Positions 1 through 7,290 of a stretch of DNA of 32,643 nucleotides are shown piece by piece (position 1 is the stretch's first letter; each line of letters starts with the position of its first letter). The notes under the pieces were generated by a model. The model searched no databases. It was not told where the DNA came from and saw nothing but the letters and a program-made list of their open reading frames with translations. The stretch comes from Clostridia bacterium (lineage in GTDB: Bacteria > Bacillota > Clostridia > Christensenellales > Aristaeellaceae): contig JAFWQU010000022.1 of assembly GCA_017508975.1 (NCBI GenBank), positions 1-32,643 on the forward strand, given 5' to 3'. The position numbers and the translations under genes are program-made.

Positions 1-245
1 CAGACGGGGCAGATGACGCTGTGCATGCCGTTCCCGATGTCCATATACTCGCTCCAGACGTGGGCTTCTGATTCCCGGAAGCTGCACACGGTGCACTGGT
101 GGTAATGGTCCTGCTCGTTCAGGTAAGTCCACTCGCCCCAGCCGTGGACGTGCCCCTCATCCGCCCGGGCCTCCTCCGCCGGCATCATGGCCAGCGCAAA
201 AACCGCCAGTGCCGCCAGCACCAGCAACCCCCATCGCCTTCTCAT
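1..245 (-). CDS. Secreted His/Cys-rich protein, C-terminus cut by window edge
   Basis: Only the first 81 codons are in the window and no stop is reached. The start is the ATG at 243-245, preceded by a strong AGGAGG ribosome site. Residues 1-28 form a signal peptide (two Arg-rich positions, a hydrophobic core, then an Ala-rich end). The visible mature part has a repeating pattern of aromatic, His and Cys residues: HVHGWGEW, then HYHQCTVC, then HVWSEY and a further His and Cys near the edge. Such HxW...HxxC..C repeats are common in clostridial surface proteins and could bind metal, but the function is unknown. It is transcribed away from the next gene from its own promoter at 320-348. Confidence 0.7.
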   Translation of the reverse strand, partial: MRRRWGLLVLAALAVFALAMMPAEEARADEGHVHGWGEWTYLNEQDHYHQCTVCSFRESEAHVWSEYMDIGNGMHSVICPV

Positions 246-319
246 CCTGTCGTCCTCCTTTTTCATCCCGCAGGACCGGCCGGTCAATTCATTCAATTCC
301 ATCAGTTTCCAGTATGAAA

Positions 320-348
320 ATTATACAGGAACGAAAAGGAAATTGCAA
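320..348 (-). promoter_or_regulatory. Sigma-A promoter for the truncated secreted protein gene
   Basis: Read on the minus strand, TTGCAA (343-348) is followed by a 17-base spacer and a perfect TATAAT (320-325), about 75 bases before the start codon at 245. Confidence 0.65.
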
Positions 349-378
349 GAGGTCTCTGCCGTCGGCACGGGGCCGGCC

Positions 379-406
379 TTGTGCAAATCCGAAAAAACGG
401 TATAAT
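379..406 (+). promoter_or_regulatory. Sigma-A promoter for the 449-2413 gene
   Basis: TTGTGC (379-384), a 16-base spacer and a perfect TATAAT (401-406), about 43 bases before the ATG at 449. This excludes the longer reading frame that is open from 209, since it would start upstream of the promoter. Confidence 0.65.
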
Positions 407-448
407 GATTCCAGACGGAAAACAAACGAACACCAGGGAGGGATGAGC

Positions 449-2413
449 ATGCGGAAAACCCTGTCGTCAATCCTGCTGCTGATGCTGGCGGTGAGCGTGT
501 GTCTCACGGCGCAGGCGGAGAACCCGATGAAGACCGCGGAGGCGATGACGTTCTTCTCCGGCGTCGCGGGCCGCGTGGCGTTTGCGCTGCCGGGCGTGCC
601 GGAGATGGTCTCGGAGATGGACGTGCCGGACTATTTCACGGACAGCCGGCAGCTGATGGGCTCCTGCGTGGAGGACGGGACGGAGTACCAGCTGCGCAGC
701 GGCGACATCCGCGAGATGATCGACGGCGTGCGCGAGGAGATGACCGCGCAGTGGCCGGACGTGGAGGAGGATATCGTCCGCCTCAACGCGCTGATGAACT
801 ACTGCTTCATGTTCCCGCGGACCTACGGCGCGGAACTGCAGCAGACGGACCCCCACGGAGACAGGGAGACCGGCTGGCTCTGGATCGACTATACCTTCAC
901 CTACCCGGACGCGCCGGGCGTCACCTACTACGGCAAGGCCATGCTGGCGGACACCTGGGCGACGGGCCTCGTGATCGAGGAGTGCCCGCACGCGCAGGAG
1001 GTGCTCGGCCGGCTCCGCTTCCTGACGGACGAGGAGCTGGAGGCGGAGAAGGCCGCAATGGAGCAGGAGACCGTGCTCCCGTTCCACGGCCTGGAGATCA
1101 CCTTCCCCCGGGAGCCGGTCACCTATGAGATCAACGGCGCGGAGCTGGCGGCCGCCTTCTCTGCGGACTGGTCCTACCTGTCGGTGCAGTACCAGGCGGC
1201 CAGCCTGGTGCTGAACCTGGAGGGCGAGGCGCTGCAGGCGAAGCTGGTCGAGATCGCCCGGGAGCGGATGCTGGTGCCCTTCAAGACCAAGCAGGTGAAC
1301 GATCCGGCGATGTCCTTCCCCGCGGAGGGGATCGCCCAGCTGGACTTCACGAGCGTGAACGAGTCGACCCTCGGACAGTACGGCCAGCCCATGCGCTGCC
1401 GCCTGTACGCGGGGGAGAAGGGCGTGTGGTACGTCTACGCGGCGGACACAGACACCGGCCGTGCTTTCCTGGACGCCCTGCGCTTCACCGACGGGGAGAG
1501 GATCCAGCCCGCGAAGACCTTCCCGCAGTTCCGGGCGAACCTGGAGAAGCTGCTGCCGGAGGGCTCGCTCGTCTGGGCGGACGCGATCTGCTCGGACGGC
1601 GAGTGGGTGCGCGTCGGCATCAACCCGGAGACCGACCTGGGCGGCATTCTGGCGTATGTGGACAGCTCGGCGGAGGACGCCGCGGTCCGCGAGGTGCGCG
1701 TGCTGCAGATGGACGGCATGAGCGGCGAGACGCTGCTGGTGGCGGGGAAGTGCGCCAGAGCCCTCAGCGGCGAGGCGGTGACCCTGGCAGCGCCCACGCC
1801 TGAGGAGGCGGTGCAGACCGCCGGCGGCGTGCAGGTCAGCGTGCAGCATTTCGACCCGGCGGATTCCACGCTCGTCTATGACCGCGTACGCCTGGTGCCC
1901 GCGGAGGTGCCGGAGAAGCGCGAGGAGATCCGCTATCCCGAGGAAGAGAACGTCGCGCCGTTTGAGAACGGGCCCACCGCCGCGGAGTTCGAAGCGCGCC
2001 TGGCGCGGCTCAAGCCGAGAATCCTCCCGGACGAGATCCCGGTGCAGTTCGTCACGGAGAGCAGTTCCGCCAATGGCCCGGCCCGGGGCTACCTCGTCGG
2101 GAACTCAACCATGCTCCTGCTCTATCTCGACGGCGAGGGCGAGGACGCGCGGATCAACCTGGCGGTGATTGTGGACCTCGGGGAGAACGCGCCGCAGGTC
2201 GTGGGCACGACGCTGCTCACCTTCGCGATCCTGACCGACGCGAGCGACGAGGACTGCGCGGCGATGAGCTATATCCTCCTGGAGACCCCGATGTGGGACC
2301 AGCTGGCGGACCGCTGGCCCTACCTGTGCAGGGGCAATCTCTGCGCCCACCTGCAGGAGGGCGGCGACGAGGAGAACTGGCAGCCGATGGGATTTATTGC
2401 GGGGAGACCGTGA
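449..2413 (+). CDS. Large secreted protein of unknown function
   Basis: A 654-residue protein with a clear N-terminal signal peptide: two positive residues, a Leu-rich core, and AQA followed by Glu as a likely signal peptidase I site near residue 23. There is no lipobox Cys. I prefer the ATG at 449 over the one at 443 because the AGGGAGG ribosome site (435-441) is seven bases from 449 but only one from 443. The mature part is acidic, predicted mixed alpha/beta, and has no transmembrane segment or catalytic motif that I recognise. It may contain two related lobes, but I cannot show this by eye. It is monocistronic: its own promoter lies upstream and a repeat-rich gap downstream. The function is unknown; an extracytoplasmic location is well supported. 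Confidence 0.8.
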   Translation: MRKTLSSILLLMLAVSVCLTAQAENPMKTAEAMTFFSGVAGRVAFALPGVPEMVSEMDVPDYFTDSRQLMGSCVEDGTEYQLRSGDIREMIDGVREEMTAQWPDVEEDIVRLNALMNYCFMFPRTYGAELQQTDPHGDRETGWLWIDYTFTYPDAPGVTYYGKAMLADTWATGLVIEECPHAQEVLGRLRFLTDEELEAEKAAMEQETVLPFHGLEITFPREPVTYEINGAELAAAFSADWSYLSVQYQAASLVLNLEGEALQAKLVEIARERMLVPFKTKQVNDPAMSFPAEGIAQLDFTSVNESTLGQYGQPMRCRLYAGEKGVWYVYAADTDTGRAFLDALRFTDGERIQPAKTFPQFRANLEKLLPEGSLVWADAICSDGEWVRVGINPETDLGGILAYVDSSAEDAAVREVRVLQMDGMSGETLLVAGKCARALSGEAVTLAAPTPEEAVQTAGGVQVSVQHFDPADSTLVYDRVRLVPAEVPEKREEIRYPEEENVAPFENGPTAAEFEARLARLKPRILPDEIPVQFVTESSSANGPARGYLVGNSTMLLLYLDGEGEDARINLAVIVDLGENAPQVVGTTLLTFAILTDASDEDCAAMSYILLETPMWDQLADRWPYLCRGNLCAHLQEGGDEENWQPMGFIAGRP

Positions 2414-2430
2414 GGGGAAAAGGGCTCCTC

Positions 2431-2465
2431 TGCCGCTGTCGCGGCATCTCCCCAGCAAGCTGGGG
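2431..2465 (+). repeat. Pair of short hairpins after the secreted-protein gene
   Basis: Two adjacent perfect hairpins: TGCCGC/GCGGCA (2431-2446, loop TGTC) and CCCCAGC/GCTGGGG (2450-2465, loop AA). They start 18 bases after the stop at 2413 and have no T-tract, so they are not a classical terminator. They may act in mRNA 3'-end protection or be part of a dispersed palindromic repeat. Confidence 0.5.
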
Positions 2466-2499
2466 CGACACAGGTACCTGGACAATGCTGGCCCGAACA

Positions 2500-2587
2500 C
2501 TCCAAAAGAGTGCACCCCGAAGGAGTCCAGAGGGCGATCGGAAAGCCCTCTGGTCGTGGCCCGCAGGCCACGAAATCTCACTGTTGA
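2500..2587 (+). repeat. Dispersed two-hairpin element, copy 1
   Basis: Shares a left block (CTCCAAA, GTGCACC, CCGAAGG) with copy 2. Then hairpin 1 is CCAGAGGGC/GCCCTCTGG (2527-2553) with loop GATCGGAAA, and hairpin 2 is CGTGGCC/GGCCACG (2555-2572) with loop CGCA. It ends AAATCTC, three bases, GTTGA. Compared with copies 2 and 3, both stems differ on both sides so that pairing is kept, while loop 1 is identical. Confidence 0.75.
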
Positions 2588-2652
2588 TTATCAGCATACG
2601 AAACTGAGGCTGGCACGAAAAGGCTCCTTTTGGAGATATTGATGCCGGCAAA

Positions 2653-2821
2653 GGAACCTCACCCCTGACCCCTCTCCTTTACTGTGAAAATACATCGTAT
2701 TTTCATTTATCGTGGTCAATAATACGTTGTATTATTGATGATGATTTTAGGAGAGGGGAAAATTTTACACAAAATACTCCCCTTCCCCTGAAAGGGGAAG
2801 GGGTAGGGGGATGAGGTTTCC
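2653..2821. mobile_element. MITE-like non-coding element with imperfect terminal inverted repeats
   Basis: About 169 bases. The left end (GGAACCTCACCCCTGACC..., 2653-2677) and the reverse complement of the right end (GGAAACCTCATCCCCCTACC..., 2794-2821) are imperfect inverted repeats of about 26 bases. Inside are two AT-rich perfect hairpins, GAAAATAC/GTATTTTC (2686-2704) and CAATAATAC/GTATTATTG (2717-2737), and a GC-rich hairpin CCCCTTCCCCT/AGGGGAAGGGG (2779-2803). It encodes no protein, is much richer in A+T in its centre than its neighbours, and ends three bases before the stop codon of the HAD gene. No clear target-site duplication is visible. Confidence 0.55.
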
Positions 2822-2824
2822 GTG

Positions 2825-3505
2825 TTATTCCACCAGCTCCGAAAGGCCTCCGATCTCCCGGCAGTCGGGCGGGAGTGCCGTGCGGGGCGGGGACTGGCGG
2901 GTGTGCAGATAGAGGGACGGGATGCCGCAGCGGTGGGCGCCCCAGCAGTCGCATTGGGCGTCGTTGCCCACCATCACGCACTCCGACGGAGAGACGCCCA
3001 GCGCTCCGAGCGTGCCGTAGAAGGCCGGGGAGGGCTTGCGGACGCCAACCTCGCTGGAGAGCAGGATCCCGTCGAAGGCGTCGGCCAGGCCGAGCAGGCG
3101 CAGCTCCGGGCGCGTCCAGCAGGCCTGCGCGTTGGAGAGCAGAATCAGCCGGCGGCCGGAGGCGCGCAGCGCGGCCAGCACCTGCCGCGCGTCGGGAAAG
3201 CAGCGCAGCACATGGGTGGAGCGCTCCCGGAAGAACCACAGCACCTGCCGCAGGGGCGCGCCGGTGAGCCCGGTCAGCCGCTGCCAGACCCGGGCGAGAT
3301 CCGGCTCGCCGAACTCGTCGCCCGCGGCGAGGAACGCCTCCCGCGTCCCGCGGTCCACCGCGCGGCGCAGGGCAAGCGCGTCCCAGGGGCGCCCCAGACA
3401 TGCGGCGGTCTCCTGCCAGAGGAGGGGGTCGGCCTCGTCCGTATGGATATCCACCAGGGTGCCGTAGAGGTCGAAGACCACCACGGGCGGCAGCGCGCTA
3501 CGCAT
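2825..3505 (-). CDS. HAD-superfamily hydrolase
   Basis: A 226-residue Rossmann-type HAD hydrolase. Motif I is FDLYGTL (nucleophile Asp12), motif II has Ser124 (LLSN), motif III Lys157 (VRKPSP), and motif IV Asp182/Asp186 (VGNDAQCD). The second Asp of the usual DxD phosphatase motif is Tyr14, which gives the DxYGT form known from 2-haloacid dehalogenases and from some uncharacterised HAD proteins. Substrate is therefore uncertain; a sugar-phosphate phosphatase or a dehalogenase-like activity are both possible. The ATG at 3505 lies inside the 3' end of the GH28 gene (8-base overlap), so the two are probably translationally coupled. The MITE-like element abuts its 3' end. Confidence 0.85.
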   Translation of the reverse strand: MRSALPPVVVFDLYGTLVDIHTDEADPLLWQETAACLGRPWDALALRRAVDRGTREAFLAAGDEFGEPDLARVWQRLTGLTGAPLRQVLWFFRERSTHVLRCFPDARQVLAALRASGRRLILLSNAQACWTRPELRLLGLADAFDGILLSSEVGVRKPSPAFYGTLGALGVSPSECVMVGNDAQCDCWGAHRCGIPSLYLHTRQSPPRTALPPDCREIGGLSELVE

Positions 3506-4973
3506 CCGTGCGGGCGAGGTCCAGGGTGACGGCCTCGCAGTGGCTCAGGCGCACAGTGGCCTCCGGGCCGAGGGTGCAGGCCTCGAAATGGATGTCCCGC
3601 GCGGCGCAGCCCGGCTCGTCGAAGCCTGCCAGGTCGATGGCCTCGATGCGGCGGTCCTCCTTCTCCCAGTAGTTGTGCGCCCAGCCGGTCAGGTGCGTGC
3701 GTGTGACGCGCATATCGGAGAACTGCGGCGGCACGGGGGAGCCCTCTCCGTCGTCGTTGTACTTGACCGCGCAGACGAGGAAGCGGGAGATCACGCAGTC
3801 GGAGACGCGGATGCCGCGCACAAAGCCGCCGCGTTTTTTGGTGCCCTTGATCTGAATGCCGGAGAGCGAGTGCTCCAGGTCGCAGTGCCAGATCGCCACG
3901 TCCTCCACGCCGCCGGACATCTCGCTGCCGATGGCGATGCCGAGCCCCGCGTGGCTGTAGCAGTCGAAGACCCGGATGTGCTTCGTGGGGCGGTTGATGA
4001 CGTTGCCCTCGGGGTTTTTGCCGCTCTTGATGGCCACAGAGTCGTCGCCGGTGTAGAACTTGCTGGCGAAGAGCGTGCAGTCCTCGCTGGAGTCCGGATC
4101 CCAGCCGTCGCCGTTCCAGACCGCCTCCGAGCGGAAGACGCAGTGGTCGGTGACGATCCCGCGGGAGTAGAGCATGTGCACGTTCCAGCTGGCGCCGTCC
4201 TGCAGGGTCAGGCCCGTAATCCGGACGTTCTCACAGTTGCTCAGGTTGATCAGCCGTCCCCGGGCGCGGCCGGGGATCGTGTGGTCGTTCTCGTACTCGC
4301 GGATCCTGTCGCCCAGGGCGGCGAGCTCGTCCCGCAGGCGCTCCTTCTCCGCCTCGATGATCGCCAGCGCCAGGGGCTGTCCGCCGCCGCGGATTTCGCC
4401 CTCGCCGTGGATCAGGACGTTGCGGCAGTTGGGGCCTGCGGCGTGGTCCATCTCGCCGAGGTTCAGCACGCTCTGGTAGCATTCCATCTCGGTGCCCTCG
4501 AAGCGGCTGGGGATCTTGGGGAGATAGTCCTCCGGATTGTCGGTGCCCTGCAGCACCGCGCCCGCCTCCAGATACAGCGCCATGTCGCTGTGCAGGCGCA
4601 GGGCGCCGGTGCGGTAGACGCCCGCCGGGAGCCAGAGCTCCTCGCCGGGCCCGCAGGCGTCGATGGCGCGCTGGAGCGCGGCGGTGTCCAGCGTGGCGCC
4701 GTCGCCCGCGGCGCCGAAATCACGGGCGTTCCGCCGGGGATAGACCGGGCCGGGCCGGACCTCCGTCCGGCCGAGCCGCTGGCCGTCGAGATAAACCTCG
4801 CAGTCGGCGGGTGCGTGGATTTCCGAAAGCGTGCAGTGAGTGCGGCGGGTCTCCGCCACGGTTTTACCGGAGAGGGCGACCTGGTAGACGGAATCCGCCT
4901 GCGCCTCCTCGGGCAGGTCCCACCAGAGGGTGACGGCGGCGCCGATGGCGGCCTGATGGATAGTTTGCTGCAT
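3498..4973 (-). CDS. Glycoside hydrolase family 28 (polygalacturonase/rhamnogalacturonan-type)
   Basis: A 491-residue right-handed beta-helix enzyme acting on pectic polysaccharides. I choose ATG at 4973 because the GAGG ribosome site (4982-4985) is eight bases upstream; a GTG at 4982 would overlap that site. An N-terminal ~75-residue beta-sandwich-like region precedes the pectate-lyase-type entry motif RNARDFGAAGDG. The GH28 catalytic acids are present as NGDGWDP (287-293) and GDDSVAIKSG (from 309). The usual GHG histidine is Leu in AGLGIAIGSE, and the usual RIK arginine is Gln in IQIKG. There is no signal peptide, so it probably acts in the cytoplasm on imported oligosaccharides. It heads an operon with the HAD gene. 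Confidence 0.9.
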   Translation of the reverse strand: MQQTIHQAAIGAAVTLWWDLPEEAQADSVYQVALSGKTVAETRRTHCTLSEIHAPADCEVYLDGQRLGRTEVRPGPVYPRRNARDFGAAGDGATLDTAALQRAIDACGPGEELWLPAGVYRTGALRLHSDMALYLEAGAVLQGTDNPEDYLPKIPSRFEGTEMECYQSVLNLGEMDHAAGPNCRNVLIHGEGEIRGGGQPLALAIIEAEKERLRDELAALGDRIREYENDHTIPGRARGRLINLSNCENVRITGLTLQDGASWNVHMLYSRGIVTDHCVFRSEAVWNGDGWDPDSSEDCTLFASKFYTGDDSVAIKSGKNPEGNVINRPTKHIRVFDCYSHAGLGIAIGSEMSGGVEDVAIWHCDLEHSLSGIQIKGTKKRGGFVRGIRVSDCVISRFLVCAVKYNDDGEGSPVPPQFSDMRVTRTHLTGWAHNYWEKEDRRIEAIDLAGFDEPGCAARDIHFEACTLGPEATVRLSHCEAVTLDLARTDA

Positions 4974-4994
4974 ATCAATCACCTCGCTGAGGTT

Positions 4995-5023
4995 ATCTTA
5001 CTTGTCCGGCGGCCCCTTGTCAA
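4995..5023 (-). promoter_or_regulatory. Promoter for GH28-HAD operon
   Basis: On the minus strand a perfect TTGACA (5018-5023), a 17-base spacer and TAAGAT (4995-5000). Its -35 element occupies the same bases as the -35 element of the divergent plus-strand promoter. Confidence 0.75.
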
Positions 5024-5045
5024 CGGGATTTGGATCCGGTATAAT
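5017..5045 (+). promoter_or_regulatory. Promoter for the 5065-6536 operon
   Basis: TTGTCA (5017-5022), a 17-base spacer and a perfect TATAAT (5040-5045). The transcript would start near 5052, giving a very short leader before the GGAGGGG ribosome site at 5052-5058, so the leader may be nearly absent or the start slightly upstream. Confidence 0.75.
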
Positions 5046-5064
5046 CGCCTCGGAGGGGATGCGC

Positions 5065-5724
5065 ATGAACGTAATCCGGACCGAGTGGCGGGGCTGGCTG
5101 CGGCAGGACGCGCTGCCCGCGGAATCTGCGGCTGCCGCGCGGGAGGCCGCCTGCGCGGGAATCCGCGCCGGCGCGCTGCTGACCGTGGCGCTCTATCAGG
5201 ATAGGCGGGAGGTCTATCTGTACGTCGAATCGCTGGGGGAGGAGCGGTCCCCGGAGACTTTCCTCGGCGCGCTGTCGCCGTATTTGCTGGCCGTGCCGGG
5301 CGCGCCGGAGGGGCGGCCCTGGGCGCGGATGGCGCCGGTATTCTGGCACTGCGAGCCCGCGGACGCGGAGAGCTGGCGCGCGGGACCGCCCCGGGAGCGC
5401 CGCCGCGGACGCGTCGCAAAGCTGCGGCCGGACGGCATCATGGCCTACGTCCACCACCACTACGCGCTGACCTGGGAGGGGCTGCACCGCGGCGACCGCT
5501 ATATGTTCATCTCCCTGCACGAGGACGTGCTGTTCAGCTATTTTGAGGAGCCGCGCTCCAGCGAGAACCTGCGCGGGGAGGACCGACCGTCGGAGGCGCT
5601 GAAGGCCTGGATCGACGCGGACCCCGACAGCCATTTCATCCACCGGCCGGAGGCGCACGGGGAGAACTTTCTCCTGCTGCCCGCGGTCTTTGACGTGGGG
5701 AAGGAGGTCTGCGCATGCGGCTGA
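5065..5724 (+). CDS. Uncharacterised protein, weak resemblance to L-rhamnose mutarotase fold
   Basis: A 219-residue cytoplasmic protein. ATG 5065 is chosen over 5059 and the earlier 5002 because GGAGGGG (5052-5058) is six bases upstream of 5065. I do not recognise the family. The segment around residues 114-155 reads RVAKLRPDGIMAYVHHHY, then a Gly/Arg turn, then DVLFSYFEEP. This pattern (an RxxL-P-x-Y-V-x-x-H helix followed by a strand ending LFxYFE) recalls RhaM-type rhamnose mutarotases, but the likeness is by eye and the rest does not match. It overlaps the next gene by 10 bases. Sitting opposite a pectin-type GH28, a role in handling sugars from pectin would fit, but that is inference. 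Confidence 0.65.
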   Translation: MNVIRTEWRGWLRQDALPAESAAAAREAACAGIRAGALLTVALYQDRREVYLYVESLGEERSPETFLGALSPYLLAVPGAPEGRPWARMAPVFWHCEPADAESWRAGPPRERRRGRVAKLRPDGIMAYVHHHYALTWEGLHRGDRYMFISLHEDVLFSYFEEPRSSENLRGEDRPSEALKAWIDADPDSHFIHRPEAHGENFLLLPAVFDVGKEVCACG

Positions 5725-6536
5725 CCGGCAACGTGCACACCCACACCACCTTCTGCGACGGGAAGAACACCGCCCGGGAGATGGCCGAGGCCGCGCTGGC
5801 CAAAGGCTTCGATACCCTGGGCTACTCCGGGCACATGGACCCGAGCATCCACATGGATCTCCCGGCCTATCAGCGGGAGATTGCCCGCCTGCGGGAGGAG
5901 TACGCCGGGCGGCTGGACATCCTCTGCGGTGTGGAGCTGGACCAGTACTGGGAGACGGCGGAGATTCCGGGTGCGGAGTACGTCATCGGCTCGACGCACT
6001 TTCTCCGGCTGCCGGACGGGCATCTGGGCTGCGTGGACTGGAAGGCGGAGATCCTGGAGGACCTCTGCCGGGAGCACTTCGGCGGGGACTGGTACCGGCT
6101 GACGGCGGCCTACTACGCCGCGGAGGCGGAGGTCTGGGAGCGGACGCACTGCGACATCATCGGGCATTTCGACCTGGTGGCGCGCTTCAACCACGAGGTG
6201 CCGGCCTTCGACGAGGAGGATCCGCGCTACTGGAAGCCCGCGCTGGAGGCCATGGAGCGCCTGACAGGGACAGGCGCGCTCTTTGAGTTGAACTGCGGGG
6301 CGTACAACCGCGGACGGCGGCGGGATTTCTACCCGGCGGAGCGCCTGCTGCGGCAGCTGCGGCTCTGGGGCGGCGAGCTCGTGATCACCAGCGACGCCCA
6401 CCAGGCGGAGCTGCTGGACGGCGGCTTCGCGGACGCCGTCGAAAAAGCCCGGGCCTGCGGCTTCCAGTCGGTCTGGATGCCGGGACACCGGGCGGACGGA
6501 ACGGTGGATATGCGGCAGAGGCGGATCGCGCTTTAA
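5715..6536 (+). CDS. PHP-domain phosphoesterase, HisJ-type histidinol-phosphatase
   Basis: A 273-residue PHP metal-dependent phosphoesterase. The metal-binding motifs appear in the expected order: NVHTHTTFCDG near the N-terminus, GYSGH, Glu in CGVELD, GSTHFL, IGHFDL, ELNCG and finally ITSDAH. The order and length match HisJ-type histidinol-phosphate phosphatases (last phosphatase step of histidine synthesis). No other his gene is in the window, so the real substrate might be another small phosphate ester. The start overlaps the upstream gene by 10 bases, with a strong GGAGG site inside that gene. Its stop overlaps the stop of the convergent regulator gene by three bases, which leaves no room for a terminator between them. 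Confidence 0.85.
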   Translation: MRLTGNVHTHTTFCDGKNTAREMAEAALAKGFDTLGYSGHMDPSIHMDLPAYQREIARLREEYAGRLDILCGVELDQYWETAEIPGAEYVIGSTHFLRLPDGHLGCVDWKAEILEDLCREHFGGDWYRLTAAYYAAEAEVWERTHCDIIGHFDLVARFNHEVPAFDEEDPRYWKPALEAMERLTGTGALFELNCGAYNRGRRRDFYPAERLLRQLRLWGGELVITSDAHQAELLDGGFADAVEKARACGFQSVWMPGHRADGTVDMRQRRIAL

Positions 6537-7258
6537 GGCTCGAACTCAATGCGCACGGCGCGGCCGAGACAGGTGACCTCGCTGAGCTGCAGGCTCTCCG
6601 CCTCGTACTCGCGGTTGTAGTTCTGCACCAGCAGGGTAAAGTCGTTGAGCCGCTTGAGCTTGCGCAGGTTGCGGTGGCCGTTGTACTCCACGAGCATCAC
6701 GGCGCCGTCGATGGGGCTGTGGGCCGGCACGATCATCGCCAGGTCGCCCTGGTGGATGCGGAAACCGCGCATGCTGTCGTCCGGCACCTTGAAGAAGAAC
6801 ACCTTGTCCGGCGCGGCGCCCTCGATGCGGCCGTCGAGGATCGGCACCAGCCGGTGGTCGATGGGCTGCAGGACCGCGTTCATGACCGGCACGTTCTTCA
6901 GCACGCTCTGCAGGGCGTCCAGCCAGACGGAGCCGGCCACGCCCTCCTTCTGCGTGTCCTCCGGGGCCTCCGCCTTGGGCGCCTTTTTCGGCGCGGGGGC
7001 GGGCGCGGGCGTCTTGGGCTGCACCTGCGCCAGATCCACCGTGGCCGCGATATCGTCCATGGTGAAATCCGCCTCGGTCTGCTGCCGCAGGCCGATGGTG
7101 CGCAGGATGCGGCGGGCCTGCTCGTCCCCGATGATGCGGGTGCCGGCCTCCACCGCCATGATATAGCTTTCGCTCACGCCGCACTTTTTCGCGACCTGCT
7201 TCGGGGTCATGCGCTGGCGGAGCCGTTCGGTACGGATCAGATCACCGAGTCGGGACAT
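6533..7258 (-). CDS. XRE-family regulator with C-terminal LexA/S24-like domain
   Basis: A 241-residue protein. Residues 5-55 form a helix-turn-helix of the Cro/C1 type (TPKQVAKKCGVSESYIMAVE). Residues 80-105 are a Pro/Ala/Lys linker. Residues 150-241 match the S24/LexA fold: Ser162 in DDSMRG, GDLAMIV, and Lys202 in LRKLKRL, about 40 residues later, the spacing expected for the Ser-Lys dyad. It could thus be a self-cleaving repressor responding to DNA damage or another stress, though the cleavage site is not obvious (an Ala-Gly pair lies at 108-109, further from the Ser than in LexA). ATG 7258 follows a GGAGG site nine bases upstream. It may repress its own promoter. Confidence 0.85.
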   Translation of the reverse strand: MSRLGDLIRTERLRQRMTPKQVAKKCGVSESYIMAVEAGTRIIGDEQARRILRTIGLRQQTEADFTMDDIAATVDLAQVQPKTPAPAPAPKKAPKAEAPEDTQKEGVAGSVWLDALQSVLKNVPVMNAVLQPIDHRLVPILDGRIEGAAPDKVFFFKVPDDSMRGFRIHQGDLAMIVPAHSPIDGAVMLVEYNGHRNLRKLKRLNDFTLLVQNYNREYEAESLQLSEVTCLGRAVRIEFEP

Positions 7259-7290
7259 AGGGGGAATCCTCCTGTTGTTGGGATGTCCGT

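Noticed and set aside
467-1849. Long minus-strand reading frame opposite the secreted-protein gene
   Set aside because: Arg/His/Leu-rich composition typical of antisense frames in GC-rich DNA, with no ribosome site or recognisable domain. The plus strand has a signal peptide, promoter and ribosome site.
2414-2824. CRISPR-like repeats
   Set aside because: The repeats are palindromic, of different kinds and not regularly spaced; no spacer pattern or cas genes.
3540-5204. 554-codon plus-strand frame opposite GH28
   Set aside because: Composition bias (Val/Ala/Arg/Gly) and no start signals; the GH28 motifs on the minus strand prove that strand is coding.
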